Part shown: piece by piece, positions 16,758 through 25,852 of the stretch | Position numbering within the stretch: the stretch's first letter is position 1 | How the letters are laid out: every line of letters begins with the position of its first letter | Assembly (NCBI RefSeq): GCF_017104715.1 | Contig: NZ_JAAGPI010000008.1 | Location: forward strand, 124,001-188,000 | From: Burkholderia sp. Ac-20365 | GTDB taxonomy: Bacteria > Pseudomonadota > Gammaproteobacteria > Burkholderiales > Burkholderiaceae | Direction of reading: 5' to 3' | Length of the DNA stretch: 64,000 bases | Program-made: the position numbers and the translations under genes | Notes under the pieces: model-generated | The model's input: only the letters and a program-made list of their open reading frames with translations | The model's database searches: none | Told to the model about the DNA's origin: nothing

Positions 16758-17891
16758 TCAAACGTGCCGCGCGATAACCATTCTTTGTACTTCGCTCGTT
16801 CCTTCGTAAATCTGCGTAATCCGCGCGTCACGATAGTGCCGCTCTACAGCGTAATCCTCCAGATAACCATAGCCGCCATGAATCTGGATCGCCTTCGAGC
16901 ACACTTCCTCAGCGACTTCCGACGCATACAGCTTTGCCTGCGACGCTTCCGACAGACACGGCTTGCCCGCGCTACGCAGCCGCGCCGCGTGATGCACGAG
17001 CAGACGCGCCGCGTTCAGACGCGTCGCCATATCGGCGAGCATATTGGCGATGGTCTGATGCTCCTTCAGCGCCTTGCCGAACTGGATGCGCTCGTTCGCG
17101 TAGCCGCGCGCTGCGTCGAACGCTGCACGCGCAATGCCGAGCGCTTGCGCCGCAATGCCGATGCGTCCGCCTTCGAGATTCGACAGCGCGATGCGCAAGC
17201 CTTCGCCCGGCGCGCCAAGGAGATTTCCTTCCAGCACAGCGCAATCGTCGAGTGAAATCGGGCAGGTATCCGACGCGCGAATGCCGAGCTTGCTTTCAGG
17301 TCGCCCGACGTTGAAGCCGGGCGTATCCGTCGGCACGATGAAGGCCGAGATGCCGCGCTTGCCGGCGTCGGGATCGGTGACGGCGAACACGATCGCGATA
17401 CTCGCGCGCGCGCCGTTCGTCACGAACTGCTTGCTGCCATTGAGGATCCACTGACCGTCGCGCAGCACAGCGCGCGTGCGGAGATTGTTCGCCTCGCTGC
17501 CCGCGTGCGGCTCGGTCAGGCAGAACGCGCCGATGCGCTTGCCCGTCGCGAGGTCGGCAAGATAGCGGTCTTTCTGCGCGTCGGTGCCGAAGTTCAGAAT
17601 CGGCCCGCAGCCGACGGAGTTGTGCACGCTCATCAGCGTCGCGCACGCGGCGCAGCCGGCGGCAATTTCTTCGAGCGCAAGCGCGTAAGCGGTGTAGTCG
17701 GTGTACGAGCCGCCCCATTCGGGCGGCACGATCATGCCGAGAAAGCCGAGTTCGCCCATCTGTGTGACGACGTCCGCGGGCAACTGGCCGTCGCGGTCCC
17801 ATTGCGCCGCGTTTGGCGCCAGGCGTTCGAGCGAAAAATCGCGTGCGGCGTCGCGGATCATCCGCTGCTCGTCGGTATAGAACTCGTCCAT
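16758..17891 (-). CDS. Acyl-CoA dehydrogenase, probably isobutyryl-CoA dehydrogenase
   Basis: A 377-residue FAD acyl-CoA dehydrogenase. Seen are the N-terminal helical domain, the FAD-binding CLTEPHAGSEANNL (about 125), FVTNGARASIAIVFAV, GRIGIAAQALGIARAAFDAA, and the C-terminal QIHGGYGYLEDYAVERHYRD with catalytic Glu in IYEGTSEVQ (Glu363). The start MDEFYTDEQ at 17891 fits the family length; the longer frame up to 18533 runs into the divergent regulator. It is the first gene of the leftward operon, facing an AraC regulator across 244 bases. Isobutyryl-CoA oxidation to methacrylyl-CoA fits the pathway. Confidence 0.9.
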   Translation of the reverse strand: MDEFYTDEQRMIRDAARDFSLERLAPNAAQWDRDGQLPADVVTQMGELGFLGMIVPPEWGGSYTDYTAYALALEEIAAGCAACATLMSVHNSVGCGPILNFGTDAQKDRYLADLATGKRIGAFCLTEPHAGSEANNLRTRAVLRDGQWILNGSKQFVTNGARASIAIVFAVTDPDAGKRGISAFIVPTDTPGFNVGRPESKLGIRASDTCPISLDDCAVLEGNLLGAPGEGLRIALSNLEGGRIGIAAQALGIARAAFDAARGYANERIQFGKALKEHQTIANMLADMATRLNAARLLVHHAARLRSAGKPCLSEASQAKLYASEVAEEVCSKAIQIHGGYGYLEDYAVERHYRDARITQIYEGTSEVQRMVIARHV

Positions 17892-18135
17892 GTGTGTCTC
17901 GCTCCATGTCTTCTGCGCGCCTGCTGCACTGCACATACGGCGCGTCTGCTGGAGCCCAGTGTAGGCGGCGCGAACGCGGGATTCGATGCCGGGTCCGCTC
18001 AATCTGCGTGAGCGCATTTGCCATAACGGGACACCGGACGCCGTCGCAATGCGGCAGAATGGCGGTACCGACGGGCACCCACGCCGCACGTCGTGAGCGC
18101 ATTTACCAGAATCCACTGAACACGATCTCGCGAGA

Positions 18136-19197
18136 ATGAAAGCAGAAAAAGGCACGATCTCCGTCAGTCTCGTCGAGGAAACGCTGGCGCTCGCCCGCGC
18201 GCGCGGCGTCGACGTGCTGCCGATCATCGATGCAGCAGGCATCGCGCCGCCAATGCTCGCGAGCCCGAAAAGCCGCGTGACGCCGGCGCAGTACGGCGCG
18301 CTGTGGGCCAACATCGCCCGCGCGCTGGACGACGAATTCTTCGGCCAGGATTCCCACGCGATGAAAAGCGGCAGCTTCATCGCGATGACGCAAATGGCGC
18401 TGACGGCGCGTAACGGCGGCCAGGCGCTCACGCGCGCGGTCAACTTCATGCGTCTCGTACTCGACGACATGAGCGTGCAGATCGTCACGCACGACGACCG
18501 CGTGCGGCTCGCGTTCACGCAACGCGACGGCACGCCGCAACCGGCGATGTTTGCCTACGCAACGTACTTCATCCTCGTCTACGGCCTGGTGTGCTGGCTG
18601 GTCGGGCGGCGCATTCCGCTGATCGAGGCACGCTTTCGCTGCACTGAACCGGCCGACGCGCACGAATACCGGCTGATGTTCTGCGACGATCTGTCGTTCG
18701 GACAGAGCGAGTCGTATGTCGATCTCGCGCCGGACTTCCTGGAGCTGCCCGTCGTGCAGACCACGAAGTCCGTCAAACCCTTCCTGCGCGACGCGCCCGC
18801 GAGCTTCATCATCAAGTACCGCAATCCCGGCTCGCTGGCGGCGCGGGTGCGCAAGACGCTGCGCGCGCTGCCGATGACCGCGTGGCCCGGCTCGGACGAG
18901 ATGGCGGAGCGCCTGCACGTCGCCGAAGCGACGATGCGGCGTCATCTGAAGCAGGAGGGCTATACGTATCAGGCGATCAAGGACGATCTGCGGCGCGACA
19001 TCGCGATTGCACAGTTGCAGCGCGGCGGACAGCCGATTGCCGATATCGCGGCGATGCTCGGCTTCGCCGAACCGAGTGCGTTTCACCGGGCGTTTCGCAA
19101 GTGGACGGGGATGCGGCCGGCGGACTATCGGGCCGTCAACGCGCACGCGGCGGGCGCGGGTATCTCCCGCCGCGCGGAACTCGCGGAATCCGACTAA
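18136..19197 (+). CDS. AraC-family regulator, likely of the valine operon
   Basis: A 353-residue protein with an N-terminal 'arabinose-binding-type' sensing domain (about 20-200) like that of OruR/ArgR-class AraC regulators, and a C-terminal double helix-turn-helix (about 245-335) including MAERLHVAEATMRRHLKQEG and IADIAAMLGFAEPSAFHRAF. It is divergently oriented from the acyl-CoA dehydrogenase operon. This is the same logic as MmsR activating mmsAB in Pseudomonas, so activation of valine or isobutyrate catabolism is the best guess. The effector is unknown. Confidence 0.88.
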   Translation: MKAEKGTISVSLVEETLALARARGVDVLPIIDAAGIAPPMLASPKSRVTPAQYGALWANIARALDDEFFGQDSHAMKSGSFIAMTQMALTARNGGQALTRAVNFMRLVLDDMSVQIVTHDDRVRLAFTQRDGTPQPAMFAYATYFILVYGLVCWLVGRRIPLIEARFRCTEPADAHEYRLMFCDDLSFGQSESYVDLAPDFLELPVVQTTKSVKPFLRDAPASFIIKYRNPGSLAARVRKTLRALPMTAWPGSDEMAERLHVAEATMRRHLKQEGYTYQAIKDDLRRDIAIAQLQRGGQPIADIAAMLGFAEPSAFHRAFRKWTGMRPADYRAVNAHAAGAGISRRAELAESD

Positions 19198-19281
19198 GCT
19201 TAAGACAGGCCAGCTCTTTCAGGCCAGGCGCACCGCCACGCGAACGCGATCCGTCGCGGCGCAGCGCGCCGGCCGTCGACG

Positions 19282-20928
19282 ATGGGAACGTACCGGCTTC
19301 TCCCGATCCGGCTAGCGGGTTCGCAATGCGCGCGCGGTCGTGCGGGCGGCGCTTTTCTCGCCGCCGATGGCCGTGCTGCGCGGGCTAGCCTCTCACGCGT
19401 CATTTTTAACGCCGCGGACAAGCTGTTGCGGCAGGCGCTGACGCTCGCTTGCATTTTCTTCGCCGCCACACAGCTCGCCCCTTGCGCACGCGCCGAGCAA
19501 TCGCCCATCGCGCCCGGCAGCGTGGTCGTGATTCCCGTCGCGGGCGCAATCAGCCCCGCCACCGCCGATTTCATCGTGCGCGGCCTCGCCCGTGCAGCCG
19601 AAGAGCACGCGCAACTCGCCGTCCTGCAACTCGATACACCGGGCGGCCTCGACACGTCGATGCGGCAGATCATCAAGGCGATCCTCGCGTCGCCCGTGCC
19701 CGTCGCGACATATATCGCGCCAGGTGGCGCGCGCGCCGCGAGCGCGGGCACCTATATCACCTATGCCAGCCACATCGCGGCGATGGCGCCGGGCACCAAT
19801 CTCGGCGCGGCATCGCCGGTGCAACTGGGCATCGGCGGCCAGGATGCGCCCAAGCCCGGCCAGCCGCCCGCGCTGCCGGGTGCGACGCCCGGCTCCAGCC
19901 CGGCCGCGAAGGACAATGCGGCCTCCGGCGCGCTGCCGATGGACAGTCAATCGACGGAACTGCGCAAGCAGCTTCAGGACGCGCAGGCGTATATCCGCGG
20001 CCTCGCGCAATTGCGCGGCCGCAACGTCGACTGGGCCGAGCGCGCGGTGCGCGAAGCCGTGAGCCTGTCGGCGCACGACGCGCTCGAACAGAAGGTGGTC
20101 GACCTGATTGCGCGCGATCTGCGCGATCTGCTGCGGCAGGTCGACGGCCACACCTACGACACGGCCGCCGGCCCGCAACGTCTGACGACCGCGCACGCGC
20201 CCATCGTGACGCTCGAGGCCGACTGGCGCAGCCATTTCCTCGCCGTCATCACCGATCCGAACGTGGCCTTGATCTTGCTGATGATCGGCATGTATGGCCT
20301 CTTCTTCGAGTTCGCGAACCCCGGCTTCGTCCTGCCCGGCGTGGCGGGCGCAATCAGCCTGTTGCTGGGCCTGTTCGCGCTGCAGTTGCTGCCCGTCAAC
20401 TACGTGGGTCTCGGTCTCATCTTTCTCGGCCTGGCGTTTCTGATCGCCGAAGCCTTCCTGCCGACGTTCGGCACGCTGGGTTTCGGCGGGATAGTCGCGT
20501 TCGCGATCGGCGCGCTGATGCTGATCGACACCGACGTGCCCGGCTACGGCATTCCACTGCCGATGATCGCCGCCGTCGTCGTATTCAGCGTGCTGTTTAT
20601 CTTCGGCGTGTCGGGTCTCGTGCTGCGCTCGCGCCGGCGGCCCGTGGTGACGGGCGCGGAGGCGATGATCGGCAGCGTCGGCGTAGTGCTCGACGACGGC
20701 CTCATCGCCGACGACACCGATCAGCCGCGCGCCGACAGCCCGCAGGACAGCCTGTTGCACGGCGAGCCGCAGCGCGTCGGCTGGGCGCGCGTGCATGGCG
20801 AACGCTGGCGCGTGTGCAGCACCGCCCCGCTCGCGGCCGGTCACGCCGTGCGCGTCACGGGGCGGCGCGGCCTGATGCTCACCGTGGTTCCCGCCAGCAA
20901 TGCATCACAACAGGGAGAACGCACATGA
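19282..20928 (+). CDS. NfeD-family membrane serine protease (ClpP-class/NfeD fusion)
   Basis: A 548-residue protein. A signal-like hydrophobic segment at about 49-70 is followed by a ClpP-class protease domain with LDTPGGLDTSMRQIIKAI and GARAASAGTYITYAS, whose serine is the expected nucleophile. Then come four or five membrane segments (about 320-455) and a C-terminal OB-fold NfeD domain. Such proteases are coupled to a stomatin partner, which here overlaps by four bases. The annotated ATG at 19282 gives an unusual N-terminal extension; a TTG at 19426 just before the signal segment is an alternative. Confidence 0.87.
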   Translation: MGTYRLLPIRLAGSQCARGRAGGAFLAADGRAARASLSRVIFNAADKLLRQALTLACIFFAATQLAPCARAEQSPIAPGSVVVIPVAGAISPATADFIVRGLARAAEEHAQLAVLQLDTPGGLDTSMRQIIKAILASPVPVATYIAPGGARAASAGTYITYASHIAAMAPGTNLGAASPVQLGIGGQDAPKPGQPPALPGATPGSSPAAKDNAASGALPMDSQSTELRKQLQDAQAYIRGLAQLRGRNVDWAERAVREAVSLSAHDALEQKVVDLIARDLRDLLRQVDGHTYDTAAGPQRLTTAHAPIVTLEADWRSHFLAVITDPNVALILLMIGMYGLFFEFANPGFVLPGVAGAISLLLGLFALQLLPVNYVGLGLIFLGLAFLIAEAFLPTFGTLGFGGIVAFAIGALMLIDTDVPGYGIPLPMIAAVVVFSVLFIFGVSGLVLRSRRRPVVTGAEAMIGSVGVVLDDGLIADDTDQPRADSPQDSLLHGEPQRVGWARVHGERWRVCSTAPLAAGHAVRVTGRRGLMLTVVPASNASQQGERT

Positions 20929-21704
20929 TCGGTTTCACTTTCGGCTTTGGCAGCATCCTGATTCTTATGGCGATCATTCTGGTCGCGTCCTCGGTGCGCG
21001 TGTTTCGCGAGTACGAGCGCGGCGTGGTGTTCATGATCGGCCGCTTCTGGAAGGTCAAGGGGCCGGGGCTCGTGCTGATCATTCCCGTCGTGCAGCAGGT
21101 CGTGCGCATGGATCTGCGCACCGTCGTGTTCGACGTGCCGCCGCAGGACGTGATTACGCGCGACAACGTGTCGGTCAAGGTAAATGCCGTCGTCTATTTT
21201 CGGGTCGTCGACCCCGAGCGCGCGGTGATTCAGGTGGCGAAATACTTCGAGGCCACCAGCCAGCTTTCGCAGACCACATTGCGCGCGGTGCTCGGCAAAC
21301 ATGATCTCGATGAATTGCTCTCCGAACGCGAGCAGCTCAACACCGACATCCAGCGCGTGCTCGATGCACAGACGGATGCGTGGGGCATCAAGGTATCGAA
21401 TGTCGAAATCAAGCATGTCGATATCAACGAGACGATGATTCGCGCGATTGCGCGTCAGGCGGAAGCCGAACGCGAACGGCGCGCGAAGGTAATTCATGCC
21501 GAGGGCGAGTTGCAGGCGTCGGAGAAACTGTTGCAGGCAGCCCAGATGCTCGCGCAACAACCGCAGGCAATGCAATTGCGCTATCTGCAGACACTGACAA
21601 CCATTGCCGCCGACAAGAATTCGACTATTGTGTTTCCGCTACCTGTCGATCTGTTGACGGCCGTGCTCGACCGCATGGGCAAACCGTCTCAGCATATGGG
21701 CTAG
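20925..21704 (+). CDS. Slipin/stomatin-like SPFH membrane protein
   Basis: A 259-residue SPFH-domain protein with one N-terminal membrane segment (about 5-22), the slipin hallmark REYERGVVFMIGRF, then VDLRT-like MDLRTVVFDVPPQDVITRDN and a coiled C-terminal region rich in Ala, Glu and Arg (RQAEAERERRAKVIHAEGEL). It forms oligomeric membrane microdomains and is the usual partner of the NfeD protease whose stop overlaps its ATG. GGGAG lies eight bases before the start. Family assignment is certain; cellular role is inferred. Confidence 0.93.
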   Translation: MIGFTFGFGSILILMAIILVASSVRVFREYERGVVFMIGRFWKVKGPGLVLIIPVVQQVVRMDLRTVVFDVPPQDVITRDNVSVKVNAVVYFRVVDPERAVIQVAKYFEATSQLSQTTLRAVLGKHDLDELLSEREQLNTDIQRVLDAQTDAWGIKVSNVEIKHVDINETMIRAIARQAEAERERRAKVIHAEGELQASEKLLQAAQMLAQQPQAMQLRYLQTLTTIAADKNSTIVFPLPVDLLTAVLDRMGKPSQHMG

Positions 21705-21907
21705 CGACACCGCATGGATGAGGAATGCTTGCGTGCGAATCTCTCTCAAACGTTCGATCACGCAAGCGTGCGGAGCATGCATGAACCACGCCGCTGGCAC
21801 TTCATTGGACGCAAAGTGAGCAACGGTTCATTTCATTTACGATCCTTACCCATTGCGAATACAGAACCTAGAATAAAGGGGTCATCCTAATCTTTCAGGC
21901 CCTAGCC

Positions 21908-22168
21908 ATGAAGCTGATTCCTCGTATTGTTGTCGGTGCGCTCGGTGCGCTTATGGGCGTCGCAGCTGTTTCGTCTGCATTTGCGCAAACATCGCGCGCC
22001 TATGATCAGAACACGCCCAAGACCCGCGCCGAAGTGAAAGCGGATCTCGTCGAATGGCGCAAGGCAGGCTACGATCCGCTCGACTGGATCAATTATCCGG
22101 CCAATGCGATTGCGGCGGGCCGTATCGTCGCGCAGCATCGCGCGCAGGCGCAAGGCACGCAACAGTAA
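21908..22168 (+). CDS. DUF4148 secreted small protein
   Basis: An 86-residue precursor with a clear signal peptide (IVVGALGALMGVAAVSSAFA, cleavage after AFA) and a mature domain containing KTRAEVKADLVEWRKAGYDP, the signature of DUF4148, a family expanded in Burkholderiales. It probably acts in the periplasm; no function is established. It is monocistronic: preceded by a 200-base gap and followed by a strong hairpin at 22186. Confidence 0.88.
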   Translation: MKLIPRIVVGALGALMGVAAVSSAFAQTSRAYDQNTPKTRAEVKADLVEWRKAGYDPLDWINYPANAIAAGRIVAQHRAQAQGTQQ

Positions 22169-22185
22169 TACCGGTCGGCCGAATG

Positions 22186-22214
22186 CATGACACGCGGGAA
22201 TCGCGCGTGTCATG
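22186..22214 (+). terminator. Hairpin terminator after the DUF4148 gene
   Basis: Perfect 11-bp stem CATGACACGCG / CGCGTGTCATG with a seven-base loop, 17 bases after the stop codon. There is no long U-tract, so efficiency is uncertain. Confidence 0.6.
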
Positions 22215-22572
22215 GCTTGCATTGCGCAACGTCAAGTCTGACGTGATACTGCGCGCCACCTTTGCGATATCGCAAAGCGTTTTCCCTGCCCTGCCTTTCT
22301 TCCCGTTCCCCTCGTAATCCGGCCTGATGCGCCGCGTCAGGTATCATCACGCCCCTTCGCCAGCAAATTCGCATCGATGCGCCGCCTGTCGCTGCGGCGG
22401 ACCGTGCTCGCGCGCCGGGTGTTGCATCGGCTCAACGCGCGGGCGGGTCAAATGCGGTATTTGCTGACCAATCGTGATTAAATCCGCCCGTGGCGTCACG
22501 ATCACACGGATGCGGCATAAGTAGCAAACAAACGCTTACGAACGACATTTCAAACGACGAGAGACTCGGCTC
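22215..22572 (+). other. Intergenic region ahead of the purine permease
   Basis: About 360 bases without a credible gene. The first part contains CCTTTGCGATATCGCAAAG, a short palindrome (TTTGCGATATCGCAAA) at about 22260-22275 that could be a regulator site. No purine riboswitch core is recognisable. The last 70 bases are A-rich and should contain the permease promoter. Confidence 0.4.
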
Positions 22573-23874
22573 ATGGACTCCGTAAAACGGTATTTCGGCT
22601 TTGACGAAGCAGGCACGACCCTGCGTGTGGAAGTGCTGGCAGGGCTCACCACCTTCCTCACAATGGCCTACATCATCTTCGTCAATCCGGCGATCCTCGG
22701 CGATGCGGGCATGCCCAAAGAGTCGGTATTCGTCGCGACCTGCCTGGTGGCGGCGCTCGCATCGCTCATCATGGGCTTCTACGCGAACTATCCGATTGCC
22801 TGCGCCCCCGGCATGGGCCTGAACGCGTACTTCGCGTACACGGTCGTCAAGGGGATGGGCTTCACGTGGCAGGCGGCGCTGGGCGCCGTGTTCATCTCGG
22901 GCTGCCTGTTCATGATCGTCACGCTGTTCCGCGTGCGCGAGGTGATCGTCAACGGCATTCCGCATTCGATCCGCGTCGCGATCACCGGCGGCATCGGCCT
23001 CTTTCTCGCGATCATTTCGCTGAAGACGGCGGGCATTGTCACGGGCAATCCGGCGACGCTCGTCACGCTCGGCAATCTGCATGACCCGCACGTCGTGCTG
23101 GCGATCATCGGCTTCTTCGCGATCGTGATGCTGGATGTGCTGCGCGTACGCGGCGCGATTCTGATCGGCATTGTCGGCGTCACGATTCTGAGCTTCTTTT
23201 TCGGCGGCAACGAGTTCCACGGGATCGTATCCGCGCCGCCCTCGATTTCGCCGACGCTACTCCAGCTCGACGTCAAGGCTGCGCTGTCGACAGGCGTAGT
23301 GAATGTGATTCTGGTGTTCTTCCTCGTCGAACTGTTCGATGCGACGGGCACGCTGATGGGTGTGGCGAATCGCGCGGGGTTGCTGGTGCACGGCAAGATG
23401 CATCGGTTGAATCGCGCGTTGCTGGCGGATAGTACGGCGATTCTCGCCGGGTCTGTGCTGGGTACTTCGTCGACGACGGCTTATATCGAGAGTGCTTCGG
23501 GTGTGCAGGCTGGTGGGCGTACGGGTGTCACCGCTATTACCGTTGCCGTGCTGTTCCTGCTTGCGCTGTTTTTTGCGCCGCTGGCGGGGGTTGTGCCGGG
23601 TTATGCCACGGCGCCGGCTTTGCTGTATGTGTCCTGTCTGATGTTGCGTGAGATGGCTGATCTGCCTTGGGATGATGCTACTGAGGTTGTGCCCGCGGCG
23701 CTGACCGCTTTGATGATGCCCTTTACGTATTCCATTGCTAATGGCGTTGCGTTTGGGTTTATTTCTTATGCTGGTTTGAAGTTGCTTACGGGTCGTGCTC
23801 GTCAGGTCAAGCTCGTTGTCTGGATTATTGCTGCTGTGTTTTTGTTTCGGTTTTTTTATCTGGGATCAGAGTAG
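22573..23874 (+). CDS. NCS2-family adenine/guanine/hypoxanthine permease
   Basis: A 433-residue, about 12-helix transporter of the AzgA/PbuG branch. Diagnostic segments are LTTFLTMAYIIFVNPAILGD, APGMGLNAYFAYTVV and the ELFDATGTLMGVA motif around residue 255, followed by the SSTTAYIESASGV loop. These carry the substrate-binding residues of purine permeases. It is a lone gene. Wobble positions shift from C to T over the last ~150 codons as the reading frame approaches repeat copy 2. Substrate among adenine, guanine and hypoxanthine is not decided. Confidence 0.9.
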   Translation: MDSVKRYFGFDEAGTTLRVEVLAGLTTFLTMAYIIFVNPAILGDAGMPKESVFVATCLVAALASLIMGFYANYPIACAPGMGLNAYFAYTVVKGMGFTWQAALGAVFISGCLFMIVTLFRVREVIVNGIPHSIRVAITGGIGLFLAIISLKTAGIVTGNPATLVTLGNLHDPHVVLAIIGFFAIVMLDVLRVRGAILIGIVGVTILSFFFGGNEFHGIVSAPPSISPTLLQLDVKAALSTGVVNVILVFFLVELFDATGTLMGVANRAGLLVHGKMHRLNRALLADSTAILAGSVLGTSSTTAYIESASGVQAGGRTGVTAITVAVLFLLALFFAPLAGVVPGYATAPALLYVSCLMLREMADLPWDDATEVVPAALTALMMPFTYSIANGVAFGFISYAGLKLLTGRARQVKLVVWIIAAVFLFRFFYLGSE

Positions 23875-23946
23875 GTTTTTTGGTTTTGTGTCTGCGACGC
23901 TGGTTGGTGTTCTAGCTTTTCGCTGGCATCCCGTGGGCTTGGGTTT

Positions 23947-24635
23947 GTCTTGCGACGCTGGTTTGGTTTTTCTGGGTTTGCGGTGGCATCCGCGATTTGC
24001 CGTCGTGCTTCACGCGTCGCCCCTGTGCGGGGCGGCACCTACTTTTCTTTGCCGCGGCAAAGAAAAGTAGGCAAAAGAAAGCCGCTGAACACCGCTAATC
24101 CTTGTTCCCGCCTGAGGGCCCCCAACGGGTCCTCCGCTTCACACGGCGTTCTGCCATGCAATGCCCGTTGCCAGCGCTTTGAACAGGCGCCTCACCCACT
24201 TCATGCTCCCGCGTCACGGCACGCGTTGTCGAATTGGACACGTCCTTTAGCGGCAAACTGTGTGTAGGCTTTCGTGGCTTACGCGCACTCACTCCGGACT
24301 GAAAAACACGAGCGGTGTCGTAAGAGCGCCGACGCGTGAAGCACTACGCCCTACACACAGTTTGCCACCTGGGCGGCATCAACCATTCGCTGCCGCAGGC
24401 GGCACTACGGGTGATTGAAGTGGGTGAGGCGATTATTCGAAGGCTGGCAACGAGCGTGGACTGAGAAGTTGCCGTGTGAAGGATAAGAACCGTTGGGGGC
24501 CCTCAGGCGGTGGTCAAGCACGGGCGGTGTTAGCCCGCTTTCTTTGCTTACTTTCTTTGCGGCGGCAAAGAAAGTAAGTGCCGCCCCGCACAGGGGCAAC
24601 GCTTGAAGCAGGCAAGACAAAACGCGGATGCCAGC
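23947..24635. repeat. Modular inverted-repeat element, copy 2 (beta end left, alpha end right)
   Basis: Same architecture as copy 1 but as a whole in the reverse orientation of copies 4 and 5: beta hairpin at 24040-24072, inner A-arm, core (AAACTGTGTGTAGG at 24256, complement at 24352), B-arm, alpha hairpin at 24535-24580. Its left terminal segment is preceded by a degenerate extra terminal unit (23893-23936, ending CGCTGGCATCC), a partial tandem duplication. It separates the convergent purine permease and DUF1488 genes. No gene inside. Confidence 0.9.
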
Positions 24636-24688
24636 GCAAAGGCCAGAAGAACCTGAACAACCCAGCCCAGCCCTGCGCAGCAAAAACC

Positions 24689-24979
24689 CTAATTCCGCCA
24701 ATTAGCCTCATAAAACCGCACATACCCGCTACGCAGCACAACACACTGCGCGCGCGTCTCAGACAAAAGCCGCCGCGTAGCGGCTTCGATCCTCTCGCGG
24801 TGCGTAGAAAACGCCCCCACCATGTCTTCGAGTCGCGGCGATGCCGCCCCGAAGTGATCCTCCAGAGCCTCGGCGGTGATCATGCATTCCACCCTCTGCC
24901 CATCGACCATAGCCGGAAATGCCAGTGTGAGCTCGCGCCCCGAGTACTCAGGAGCTTCTTTCGGGAAATTGATCTGCAT
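24689..24979 (-). CDS. DUF1488 family protein
   Basis: A 96-residue soluble protein: beta-rich N-terminus (LTLAFPAMVDGQRVECMITA), a short helix ALEDHF and a C-terminal basic helix-strand (RIEAATRRLLSE, then VVLRSGYVRFYE). This pattern fits the small Burkholderiales family DUF1488, whose function is unknown. Start at 24979 (MQINFPKEAP) rather than the upstream ATG at 25195. The 3' codons are T/G-rich, matching the bias next to repeat copy 2. Confidence 0.8.
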   Translation of the reverse strand: MQINFPKEAPEYSGRELTLAFPAMVDGQRVECMITAEALEDHFGAASPRLEDMVGAFSTHRERIEAATRRLLSETRAQCVVLRSGYVRFYEANWRN

Positions 24980-25290
24980 GGGAACACCTTGGTCGAACGG
25001 ACACCACCGAGGACCGCGCGTGCCCCTGTTCACACCTCCGTTATGGATCGCAGCGCGGGCTGTCAGCCACGGACACACGCCGTCATCGCGCGTACCGCAA
25101 CTGATCTCAACACTGTAGACGACTTCCGGCGCGCCGCAAGTTTTGTTTCGCCACACGCCAGCATGGTGCCGCCATGCACCCGGAAACAGCACCAATCAAT
25201 CCGACACCCACCTCACATCAAGGGCAATTGCCTACGCACAAGCCCTCGAAAATGCGGCACCGCAGCGTAATGTCGCGCGTACGGACGCGT
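24980..25290. other. Intergenic region, nothing clear
   Basis: About 310 bases between two leftward small genes. I see no convincing ORF, RNA structure or repeat. It must contain the promoter of the DUF1488 gene. Confidence 0.4.
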
Positions 25291-25557
25291 CTAGAACTGC
25301 GTCGGCAGATGATGATGATGTTCGTGCGGCCCGACGTCGTCGGCGGGATGCCCGGGCGGCGTCTTGCCTGGCAGATCGTGCGGCCACAGCGTGAGCATCG
25401 TCACGCAACCGACGATGCCGATCGCAATCGCAATCACGCCCGCCCAGATCTCGTTGTCCAGATAGTTCAGCGAACCGTGGATCGACAGCCCGATACCGCC
25501 CAACGCAATGAACACCGACAGCGTGGCGAGGACGACTCTCAACTCCGTGCGCACCAT
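25291..25557 (-). CDS. Small two-helix membrane protein with His-rich tail
   Basis: An 88-residue protein with two hydrophobic helices (LRVVLATLSVFIALGGIGL and IWAGVIAIAIGIVGCVTML) and a C-terminal tail ending GPHEHHHHLPTQF. The His cluster could bind metal. An excellent GAGGAGA ribosome site lies eight bases before ATG 25557, which decides the start. I do not recognise the family. It is divergent from the sigma-54 activator gene. Confidence 0.7.
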   Translation of the reverse strand: MVRTELRVVLATLSVFIALGGIGLSIHGSLNYLDNEIWAGVIAIAIGIVGCVTMLTLWPHDLPGKTPPGHPADDVGPHEHHHHLPTQF

Positions 25558-25852
25558 GACGTTCTCCTCGAAATGGCGCTGGCCGGGACCGTGATGGACG
25601 TAGTCCCAGTGCCGGCACGCGGCGCGAACGCGTGCCTGTCTACGATCATTGCACTTCTGCGCCAGAAGGCAAGCGGAACACGCGCTACGCGTCCTCCTGT
25701 AAGATGGTTCGGCATGAGCCGGCACAGACCGGCTGCGTTCCCTGTCGTCACAGCTTTCGTCGGACCTTCAGTGTTGCAGCGCGCAAAGTCGCCAGTGCGC
25801 AGTCCACCTTAGAAAGCCGCGCGCAAGACGCGCACAACATCGGAGACATGCA

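Noticed and set aside
19393..20844. 483-codon minus-strand ORF opposite the NfeD protease gene
   Set aside because: It is an antisense shadow of a high-GC gene: low-complexity, His/Arg/Gln-rich, no domain, while the plus strand has clear family motifs and signal/membrane segments.
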